Assembly (NCBI GenBank): GCA_914767715.1
Contig: OU612073.1
Location: 19,654,001 to 19,718,000 of the forward strand
Length of the DNA: 64,000 nucleotides
Source: Membranipora membranacea
Lineage: Eukaryota > Bryozoa > Gymnolaemata > Cheilostomatida > Membraniporidae
Reading direction: 5' to 3'
The notes under the pieces were generated by a model that had not been told where the DNA came from, ran no database searches, and saw only the letters and a program-made list of their open reading frames with translations. A program made the translations under genes and the position numbers. The stretch's first letter is position 1. Every line of letters begins with the position of its first letter. Below, piece by piece: positions 35,601-47,600 of this stretch.

Positions 35601-38600
35601 CTGAGGACATAATGAGTAAAAGTATGACTGAGCCGAGTCCTCGAGAGCAATCCTCACGATCTACTACCAGGTCAGGAGCCAATAAGAGATCATCCTCCGC
35701 TGACGCTAACAAGTCACCAGAGTCAGCGAGTGGTGCTGCCGGCGCCACAGGGAACGGCAAACCTGTCTCAAGATCAGGTAGGGATAACACAAGACGCTAT
35801 ATCATATATCAGTCTGTACCTTGTTGTATAAGCTAGATTGTCACAGACTTCAATCATATGTATGAATCTTGTGATCAGTGAGTGTTCGGGTCCCTAGAGT
35901 ATGTTGTGTATACTGTATACTGCTATGTGGTAACCATAGACTTATTATTAAGTCTAAGGTGGTAACATAATGTCTGGTACTTGCTTGTATAAATGACTCA
36001 TCTCTGATCATATCACAGAGTAAGGATATATATCCTTACTCTGTGATCAAATCTAGGACCCAACAGACAGACCACAGCTGCTACAAAAACATCCATTTAA
36101 AAACATGTCAGTGAGGGCATCTATTTCCAGACCATAACTACGATCGAGAAATTTTATAAATAGAATAAGATATGTAGTCTATACAAGCAGCACATCTTAG
36201 GCAATAGTCTATACAGGCAGCAGCTCCCTCACTATATAGTAATTATCATACTGCTGCTCAGTTAATACAGAGAGAGTCAGCAGATAATACTTGTGTGTTT
36301 TATTATATCAGATTCTCTGAGCCGAAAGGAGCGAGAAGAGAAAGTGAGAGAAACACGAGAGAAGATGGCTAAAGAGCAGGAGAGGAAACTACAGGATCTA
36401 TTAGATGCACAGAAAACAGGTAAGCCTGGGTACATACACCACATCATGGTCAATTGATAACATTTCTTGGCCTGTGTTGAGAGGGTTTGATTGGTTGGGA
36501 AGGTTTTTACTCCAGCCCTTGTATTCTGTAGCATAACATACAGGGTATCAAGATGTGAACAACAACAGCATTTACATTTTCCTCTGCACTCACAATGAAA
36601 TGGGTTAGACTTCAACTTTTAGAGATTTCCACAGGCTCCTCGTCTAAGGGGGTTATACCTACTCTTTGGGTGGTCTAAGGGGCATTACTAGTTATACTCA
36701 CTTCACAGGTTCAATCACGAGGCGACACTAACGTCATCTGATTTGGAGGTTGAGTAGTTGTGTTGTGGATTAAATTAACACTGATGGTAGGTTGAGTTCA
36801 CCAACTAGAACTCTCATGATTGAATAATTTGTGTGTGGTACCTCTGTGATGCATATAACTGATTTTAGTAAGATCAAAGGCTGGGGTGATTCAAAAAGCG
36901 ATAAGAAGTCACCGTAATGAAGGTAGAGTTCTCTATCATAGTTTAGTGTTCAATGTTCTCATTCAGTTTTCGTTATAAACTCCATTGCGTTTCTGTCAGT
37001 TGACAAATTAATAAGGATTGTATACTAGAGTGAAGCTTATTCTTACTCTAGCCCTGCCTCAGTTATATTGTGGTGTCATAAATGCCCTCCTTATACTGCT
37101 AGTGGACTGTGTGGTGTCACACAGTGATTTTGCTAGTTAAGCCAAGCAGACTTGGCAGGAGATAATTGTACTATGAGAAAATAACTCTACACATAAGGAT
37201 TTATGGGAGCATGTTCAGGGTTCTTCTTGTGAGCACAGTGGATGAGAGGAAGCAGCTAACTCCCAATATTTCAGCTGGAGATCTAAAACTTATGATGTTG
37301 GTATGAGCAGGGAGTAATTTTGACACAGTCCCCAGTTTGATATGAATAATCTTCGGACTGACACGGCATCATGGATCTATATCTAAAGCTCATGAAGAGA
37401 CACTTATCACTCATTTTCTGATACCTCAGTTCTGATTTCATCATCTGCAGGGAACGTGGCGGCAGCAGCAGCAGGGGTTTTATTGTCTGTTCAGTCAGGG
37501 AGGGTGGTTTAGTTGCCGTTTATGTTGGAGTTGTGCTATTCTGGTATATTGTGCAGCGGGGAGAGCAGCCATCAGTTTTAGCTAAATTCGCTCATTAATG
37601 TTATTAATGCAGTTATTCACAGCACCACTCTAATATTCACAGCGCTGCTTTATAACCACTCACTGATGTAATCTCATTAATATTGATCCGACCTTTTTAT
37701 GACTAACAACTTGATATCATCACATCAAATCAATACCTGATATGACTAATATCACTCTGCGGCTGCTAAGGCAGCACATCAGTAAGAGTAGAGCATTGAG
37801 TGTCAGCAGCAGTGCTATGTAGGTTGTTGATGTCCATCATTAACGATTAAAATCTACTCTAATTAGCATTTACTGAGAAAAACAAGAGATAGTTACACAA
37901 TACCCTGTCTGAAGTCTGAAACAGCAAACTGGCAGCAGGCTTAACTGACACGGATATCCACACGAGATAGGACAAGGATCGATAATAGTCAGCAATATCA
38001 ACATGATTATTATATGGAATATCAGAAACTAAGTGACTTTGACTTTTGGAGTTGAGATATTAGTTAGAAACCAGACAGAGGGACTTCCGTGACAGCTGGA
38101 TATCGCTTGTGCAGAAAGTCACATAGATCTACATTCTGTGTGCTGTGGATAGTTTGTACAATTATACTTGATAAACGGATTAAAATCGCTAAAAATGGGG
38201 ATTTGTGCTTGAAGTCAGATACACAAAATCTATGATTGTTCTTGTGCAAAGATAACTACTACTCTGCAAGCTACCTGTTGGCATTCTGAATAAGAGCACG
38301 GAGCCTACAGCAAGCAACCACAACACAGGACTGAAAAACTGAATTTTGCTTGTCGGACAGTTTAGGGTACAATCATGCTGTTCACTGTAGCTACAGCTCT
38401 GGACCCGAGTGCTGACTCTGCGTCATCACTTGTCATAACTAACACCGAGAGAGGCAAACATTCTACTGCCTTCTGGGTATTAGATGATACACCCTCCGAT
38501 CATTGTAAGTTCTCTTTTTAGAGTTGGGATAACGGATATGATTTTGCTTGTATTTGACCTTGACTATCGACCGTTGGTGGAGTCAAACTTTGCGGAGATG

Positions 38601-41600
38601 TTGAAGGTAGTGATTGTATTATGATACAGCTGTGGCAATGGCTTGCTCAGTTGTTGCTGCTGTTGTTGCACTTTCAACTGCCTCTCCGATGTCAAAATTT
38701 GTCATAATTGGTCATTTATTCTGTCATATTCCCTTAGGGCTGATGCTTTTCTATCCTGTCTGAATATTGTATGATCTAGGATACTGATCTACATTGCCCA
38801 TTGACTTTCATTGTTAGAGTGCAGCAAGATTTTGTTGGTGTCTATCATAAAAAACAGATTTGAATCCCATTTCCATGTTACTGAGAATATACAGCCTTCT
38901 CCTGATGAATGCACACTAAGTGAATGGTCGGAACCGATCACATGAGTGCGTGGATCCTTTTACTTAGATAATCCTTTGTCTGAGTTTTGTACGGTTGTCT
39001 CACTTTTCATGGATCCAGGCGCCCACGGAGGTTATATTTGGTGATATCATATTGTTTTGGTTGCCTCCTGAGTTATGATCTGTCCAGCTTTTTAACCAAT
39101 AAATGATATCAGTATGTCAGTAGTAATACCAGTTAGCATCAAGATGAGACATTCATTTTGATATATCAGACTATATTACCAAATAAATGAATCTCATCAT
39201 TTCTACAAGTCTGTGATACGGTATGTAAGGATAATATGTATGGCTGTGTAAGAGACTCCAAGAGATCAATTAAATATAAGAAGGCATGATGGGCTCTTGA
39301 CCAGAAGTTAAAAGATGAAATTTTACTGTGTGAAATAAGCTACATTGAATAATCTATTTATAATTATTATCTGGCGTACATTGATTGTTTTTAGCGGAGG
39401 AGCTGAGATCTAAGCAGCAGGAGATTCGTAAGAAGAGATTAGATGATATGAGAAGTAAAGATGGAGAGAGACAGCGAGCTGCTGAAGAGAGGAGAAAACG
39501 CCGGGAACAGGAAGAGGAGGTAAGACTACTCCGTATGATGTACACATAACTAAATCAGAGCAGACGGCAGAGCAGAGGTATGACGGCAGCGGTTTAGTAG
39601 TGTTATGATTATGTATGTTACTGGCAGGTGTGATATTCCCCCATTATGTCACCTATACTCTGTAAGGGGCGGGACTACTGACCATACTGACTACTGACCA
39701 CGGAACATAATAACCCGCATGGAGTTCAGCTACGTAGACAATGACATACAAGATGAAGACAGTCATCAATGAGTTTGTGATCACCATAAACATATAATAA
39801 CTTATATGTTTATGGTGATTACTGTATGGAAAGTGGGAGTCGCCCGCTCTTTTACCAAGTTGGGACAAATCTGGTAAAAACTGTAAAAACATTGCACCTT
39901 ACATTGTTGGTAAATACTATAAAGGGGGGGGGGGGGGGGAACAGAGGAGGTGTCCGGTGTGTAACTTGCCAAGAAACACAAATGGAAGGTTATACACTCA
40001 TTATATCTACATCTATGGCGGGAGTATACACACTAGGTCTACAGGATGGTTAATTGACTGACACTGTGTAGTTTGTGTTGATAACCCCATCATGCTGTGT
40101 TGTTATTATGGAAAGTATCAAACATTAGATCAGAACATTGTTATGATGCCACTAATTACACCAAGCTATAAGTACACAGGCAAAAGTGGTAATTAGAGAC
40201 TAACATGTAAATATTTATAATATCCACAGATTATTAAACCAATTGCAGCCACTTAGTTTGCGCTGCCAATTAAGTAGAAGTTTCTAAACATTAACTCAGA
40301 CCATTGACATCACGACTGTGATAAAAATAGTCAGCTTAGCAGAGCTAGGGAAGAGAAAGGCTAACCAGGATTATATTTACAAATTGAGGTCTATGCTGAG
40401 GAGACTGCGGACTTGCTGCTGCTGCCGCTGTGAGACAAATATAAGTCATGTCCATGCATGTTCATTGGGAATTACTGATAATATCATTGTGCATGACAAG
40501 CAACACTGGAGTTTTCTCTGTATTAATTGGCTCAAAGGAACTTAACAAGAAGAAGGCAGCATTAAAATTATTTATAATTTACCAGATCAACAGAGTTGAG
40601 TCGTAACAGCGGACAAACAAACTGTAATAATACCTGAAAGTTGCAAAACTTGATAATTTGCATGATTACCTACATTTATTGCCCTTCTGTGATGAGTAAG
40701 TTCATCCTGCAAATTAATCCCTCTGTGAATACAAAGAAACATTACACTCAGAGCGAACAGCGGAGAAGGCAAAATGTACATCAGCTACTGTAACTCCTCT
40801 AAAAAACTCTGCAGTGAATGTGTGACTGTGATACATTGTGCTGAGAGCTCAATGTGAACATAAACATAACATGGGAGATGTACTGTAAAGGGATTAGCAT
40901 ATTTTTAGGGACTACCTATTCTATAACATAGATAGTATGGTTTACCTTAGGCTTGGCTGTGTAAGCAATAAAGATTAGGAGGCCCAATGTTATACAAACA
41001 TCTCAGCTAAGTAATAAATAAATACTCTCCTCATCAAATCATCAAAACTATACCCTTCTTATTCACACATGGATATTACTGTTCACAAGTCTGAGAGGTT
41101 TTACTGTAAACTAGTGGTAACAGTTTACTGTCAGACACTTTGAGAGAGGCTGCGATAGAAGGCTGTGATATGGCGTTGTAGTCATGGGTCGTTGAATGAC
41201 TATAAGGACATATAACGAGTTGTGATTACCTATGCGGGGAGAACTACTAGGTATTTAAGTGGTCTATGCTGGTGTCGTATGAAGACAACGTAACAGCTGA
41301 TGCGGTGATTTCTAACCTGGTAATATCATTGGTAACATACTGTATATCGAGCAGCTCTTACCCTGTCATTAGCCAGTTATAATCACTGTGCGCAGCAGAT
41401 CTACTATGTCCGTTAAATGACTCCTCTCAGAATGTGCTGATCGAACAGTAGTGATAAACTCGATAAGCTCGAGGTAGACGAATAGTTTGAAAAGAATTTG
41501 AAGCATGGATACTGTTTCAGAGGATAGTATCATGAGGAACAATACAGCGGATAATATAATAAACTCTGAGGATGTCGTGATGAGACAGAAATCAGCTGGC

Positions 41601-44600
41601 AGAGCTCGTAATAACAAGGACTTATCTATCATAGACGAGGAAAGGCTCAGTAGACTGGAGTTTGAAGAAAATGAAAGGTTGATGAGTCTGGAAGCTGAGA
41701 AAGAAACAACTACGCAATCTCTGATACCTATACTCAACATAAAAACGCAACAAGTTGTCCAACCAGTTCGGACAGCGGCGCCGCGGCCTCACTCAATACT
41801 CAAACCCACCGCTGTTAAAAGTATTCTCAAATCAAAACACAACGGCAGCAAGCAGCTGACATTGAGCCATTCACGTAATCAAACTGACTACAACGAAAAC
41901 ACGATAACAGAACAACAGCAGCACATCGATCACAGTGTTACCAGGGTTAGTTCTACAGCAGTCAATGGTGATATAAGATCGGCAGCATGTATAAATCAGG
42001 GTCAGTCTGCAGATGCTGCCGAGATGAGAAGCAGCAGCAGCGTAGGTCGCTCTACTGCTGGTGAGAGTTACAATCACCAGGCAGGACTGGAGAAACTAGA
42101 GCAGACAATACGAGAGGCCGACGAGGCGGTCAGGCACTCACTGATGACTTCAGCGCCAGAAGAGGATAATTATCATACACCGATGCATTATGTGGATATA
42201 GATATCGGTGAGAAGCCTTCATCTTTACATGGCGATAATTCACTACTTAAATCTTCTGTAAGTCACCGAGATAGGGAGGAATGCAGTGTCAACACTCATC
42301 ATATCAATACAAACATTGAACCCACTTCATCCCCTCGCCCTATAGTGAGCCACGGCTCAGATAGATTCAGTAACAAAGACGCTTTAATCAAATCTCCGAT
42401 TTATACTGCCACTGAACCAAACTGTAAAAAAGCTGATTATATTGATGGGCATCCAATATCACATCATCCCCACTCTAATCATGTTATAAACAACCATCCA
42501 TATGTCAGTGCTGACAATACAAATTATAATCATCACAGCGCTGCCGTGACTAACTATGACCCAATGACTATGAGCTGTCCTCCGGAGTACTTCTCTAGAG
42601 CTACTCCTAACTCACTACCATCACCGACAACTAGCAGCCCTGAGTATAGACTAGTACCCTCAGATCAGTCTCCTACAGGCTATGTGTGGACAGCGCACTC
42701 ACTACCCTTACAATCACCGTCAGAGAGCCCGAGACACAGGCTATCTCAGTCTGGCAGCCCCATATCCCCAGCCTCAGGGCATCAGACTATAGTCTATGTA
42801 CCGATCATCACGGACAACTGTAAGTGTTGCAAACATAAATCTGACCCACTGCGAGAGCTTGTAGCTCATAGACGCAGAAGTTCAGCTAGAGATGATGATA
42901 ATATGTCTATGGCGAGCAGCATAGACTCGGAGGTAGCCCGATATCTAGTGGATTACCGGTCTGAGTGCGGGTCTAACTTTGATGTTATGGAGTCAAGGAG
43001 GTCCCTCACTCTGGGCAGAGAAGATAAAATACAGAAAGCTCTTCTGGTAAACATATATTCATTATTTTTGGGTGTAGATCTCCTACCTGAATAGTAATAG
43101 GTTTATAAAGTTTGGATCTCTAAAAGGTTAATTGTTTGCATAATCATTTTACTAATGGGAGGGTTATATCTAGTGAGAAATTGAGGCTTTATTTCGGAGC
43201 TAGGTGTGCTCCCTCAGTATCCCGATATATTACATAGTAATAGCACAACCTGAGGCTTCATATGTATATAACTGGTCAAGAGCATGAGAAAATAACACCA
43301 TGCCATCATCACCATTACATAAAATGTGAACTATTCTAGTCTATTTTCTCATGCTGAGAGCCAGTGCAACCTTCTCATACATGTAATATCTTTGTTGTGT
43401 TGTTCAAAGGGAAGATTTCAAAGACTCTGAACTCCAAATACTCCATTTATCACCTGACTCATCATATATGATTGAAGGTTTTGTATGTCATAATAGAAAA
43501 TAGCACTGGATTGTATGGATATGAATGTCATTGCACAATGACAAAGAGAAATTCATTGCGTGTATTGACACAAGAGAAATTACATTAACATCCTAATAAG
43601 CAAGAATTTAATATTTAAATTGGGTGGACTTCATTCAGAAAGAATCTCCATAACAGAAAAACATCGCTAATGCATGAAATAAAGATGCACTGGAGGCATT
43701 TCTGAGAGGAAATAACGCAACTAAGTGATGGCAAAGTGATCATAAGTCACTTTCTATTATATAGCTGTTATGATGTCACAGCCTCATTCTAGTGTAACTT
43801 CTAATGCAACCTAGGCAACCCCATATCCTCATATCCAGCCTACCTGATTAATAATCCACTAGATTCTCATTTACACACCATTACCATAAAATATGTACTG
43901 AACTACTAAAACATTCACACAGTCAGTCTGTACTATAAGTATAACCTGCCAGCAGTGGTGATTTTACCCTGACAGCTGATTGTTTCTCAATTATTGGTTA
44001 TTGTCAGCAGATATTCTCTCATTATCCTGACAGTCAGCTCTGCCCTGGCATCATGATGAGAGAGTGCCTATAGGCCTTATAATGTATAAAGTGCCTCTCA
44101 CCTAACATATAAATAAAGGAGAAAACTTTTTGCTGGCCGAGTATCATCATAAAAATTTCATCCAAGACGCTCGGCCACTCAGGCCATAAAGTGCGTTGAT
44201 TCGTCATATTTCACAGTCAATTCAGAACATACTTCAGGATTTTTGTCCAATTGCTAGGTAAGATGCACACTAAGTCATACCATTAGTCGATAGTAAGCCT
44301 GGAGGCTACCGTTGGATGACTATAATAACATAGTGATTCACAGATTTAAACTGAATTGAGGCACCTTAACCTGACAGGCAGCTTTTTAAACCTTTGTCAA
44401 AAGTTTAGATTAAAAAGTTACTGTCAACAATCTAAAAGGCATACTAGAAAAGTCACATTGTTGTTGCTCAAAACGATCGAAGTGCTTTTTTGCAATGTTT
44501 TGATTGATACTATGCTACTGCTACCCAAGTCATACATCAGATTGAACCACAGTATATAGTTAGCTAAGTGCAGCCTAAACTGTTTGGATACCTAGAGTTA

Positions 44601-47600
44601 CTTTGAGTTGTATCATTATAATAATACTGAGTACACTATCAGTTTTTATGTTTAGATAACAGCTGATGCTGACAGTGCTGCTGATGATGTATTACATAAT
44701 AATTATGAAGTGAGAAATATTATTATTTCTGGCGTGCCTATCCACAATATTTATATTATCATGATTTCCATTCACCTGTTGGGTATGATTTAGCGCTGTC
44801 TGATTTAGCACTGTCTGATATAGTAACACTGCAGATACGCTACCATCAGTACTACCATCTACTCTAGCTATCCACAACTTTCAGCTAGAAATGCGTCATC
44901 ATTAGATAGAGCAAACCAGAAATCACTGTCATATGACAAACCTCGGAGGAGTTTTCGTTGATGGACGCGTTTTTGATAACACTAAATGTAGTTTCATATC
45001 TCTGTGTCTAAGAAAAGTTCCTCTCACTATCACATTGATTGGTGATTGCCCTTGAGCAGTTTCTGCTATATGCTATATGCTACATGATTTGCTGGTTTGC
45101 GAGCTTTAGTGTCTTGTTACTGTGATAATAAAAAAGGGAGGGGTAGGGGAAGTGCATCCTTGAAATTAAAGAAATCTTATTAATTTTTGCAGAAAGCAAT
45201 CAGTGACTGGCGCTTATTTAAGGGTTTTCAATGATTTACACAAGATCTCATCCTGTGTAAAGCTCCAAGCTGCCTCTCTCTCTGCATTGTAAGCTTATCG
45301 TTGTCTCACTGCTATTTGTTTTTATCTTGTAGGAGAGAAAGCGTAACTTCCTCAAAAAGAGGCTGGAGCGAGCAAACCGAGCCGATAACGAGACAAAACT
45401 GAAGAAAGGCAAACATGAGTCGTACGGATTCGGCTCATCAGCTCCCCGATTTGAGGATATAATACTAACAGCATCACCGGGTACTAGATCTATGTCACAG
45501 CTGAACCTGTCTGCTATCCGACGGTCTGGTGCTGTGTCTGGTGATGAGGCTGACTCGCTGCAGGGTAATGTTTGTCCTCGGTTTAGTGCGTACCATCGAC
45601 GGGCGGCTAGTGCTCACGCAGGCAAGCTCCTAACACCTTCTTCTATCTCTTACTCTCTCTCTTATTATCAGCTCAGCTGCTGGGCTCACTGTTTATACCA
45701 GTCGGCCCTGTGTGTGTGCTGAGGTTACACTGTCACATGGCAGTAAGATTGGGTTCATAGATTCAACTTATTTGATACTTTGGTATTTAAATCCACCTCA
45801 TTCTTAGCTTTGATAAGTTGAATGAACTCAGTGCTCCTGACCATACATGTGTGATCCCTATTTTATTTAATTGATGAAGGCCCACTGTTTGGATCTGTTT
45901 GATATGAACATATATTTTCCCATGTAGCAACTGGTGAACGACCAAATTGAAATGCTGTTGCCATATGATGGACCAAATGATATGCCCCACAAAGCTCACT
46001 TACTACAGTATTTTTACTGCCCTTGTCACCCCCACAATGGTTAAGGGTCATTTGCTTAATCTCTCTATCATTTGCATCATCATTGGTGTCGGCTTTGTGT
46101 ATGTCATGAGTTCTAGCAGTGCGGGGCTTTTAGTTAGACCCTATATACACTTGGTGATGTGCCGCAAACTTACTGCTTTTTATATTGTAAATTTTAAATA
46201 ATAAGAAGCTGATGGGTGACAAAGCTATATTCAGACCCAAAACAAAATTAAGTGATTTTTGATTTTGACTTATGGTAGATTCGACCCAGCCATGGACATT
46301 TGACATGCCAATGCAAATATATGTGGTCAGAAGAAAAGGTAAAAAATAATGCCACCTATCCCCCCAAACTACCTTCCGGCTATCAAATACTCAAGTGATG
46401 CAATAATTTCACTCTGTGAAATATGAGCCTAAGTTTCCAGTCCTTATCATATTTTCAGCCTCATTTGGTTTTTGGCTCACCAAGATTACAATTTCTAACA
46501 ACTCTTCGACCAACCGCTGCAGCATGACTTTTAAAAAGCGCAACAAAACTGCCCCGCTGCACCGTAGTAACGCGACTAGAACTATTCTCTGTTTCCCTTA
46601 TCTATCAGCTTTACTAACTATTACTGCTTAATCTTTTGTGTTTCTAAGCTTGCCTGCATCGTGAGAGCATACCGTAGAGGTCATACAGTATTTTCCTTCA
46701 CTTGTGACAAGGAGGGACGACTACTCCTTATAAATATACCCAGCATGTAATTCTAACTGAATGCCATCAAGACAGCACAGCGTACAATAAGTCTCTCATA
46801 TCAGGTTGTAATAAATATGTAAATGTATGAGAAACTGGAACTTTGCAATATGCCGACTGGATAGGTCTACTTGTATTATTGTTTCCATCGATATTATGAG
46901 ATGTGCAAAATGTTATACTTGAAACGATGTCCCCATCTATTTTTGCTCCCCACATAATTACACCATGCATTGTCAAGTATATAATTTTAACTGGCTGTTG
47001 TATCGTGTAGATGTTATTTTGGGTTATTCCGTTGCCATGTATATTTTTAGTGAGAATGTTGTATAAGCACGTTTTGGCATGTTTCTGAGCATGGTTTTGT
47101 GTTTTTATTTCTCGTAGAGTCCCCGCGTCCTAACTCAGCCGTCCCAACAGGAGATGTATCCTCGCCTAGAAATAACTCCTCTTTCACAACTGCAGAAACC
47201 TCACCCATGTTTGTTGCCAGGCCTCTGTCTAAAAGTACCACAAACATCAGTGGGCAGCGTAACGGCGGCCCGCGTCATCGTCGGGTCAGTGCAGGAACCT
47301 CTGCCAATAGTGATGCTGAGAATTGTAAGTACATCTTATTCATGATCCCACATCTATTCAGCTTTTCCTGGTTCTGTCTCAAGAGGACCTACTTCTGCTG
47401 TTCTCACCATTTTCTCTGCAATCTGAACCTAAATTTGAATGATACGAGAAAATCACGTAGTTTTGATGCTCTGTACTGAATTGTATCTCTTCAATGATCG
47501 TTGGGCGCTCAGACATCATATCGGGAGTTATGTGCACAGTCAAATCAAGTTCTGATTTGTTTTACTTGTCAAAGCAAAAGCATTAGAATTGCCTTCTCTT

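Noticed and set aside
47154-47345. Second plus-strand frame over MAP7 exon 7
   Set aside because: Shadow frame; only the other frame agrees with the phases of exons 6 and 8.
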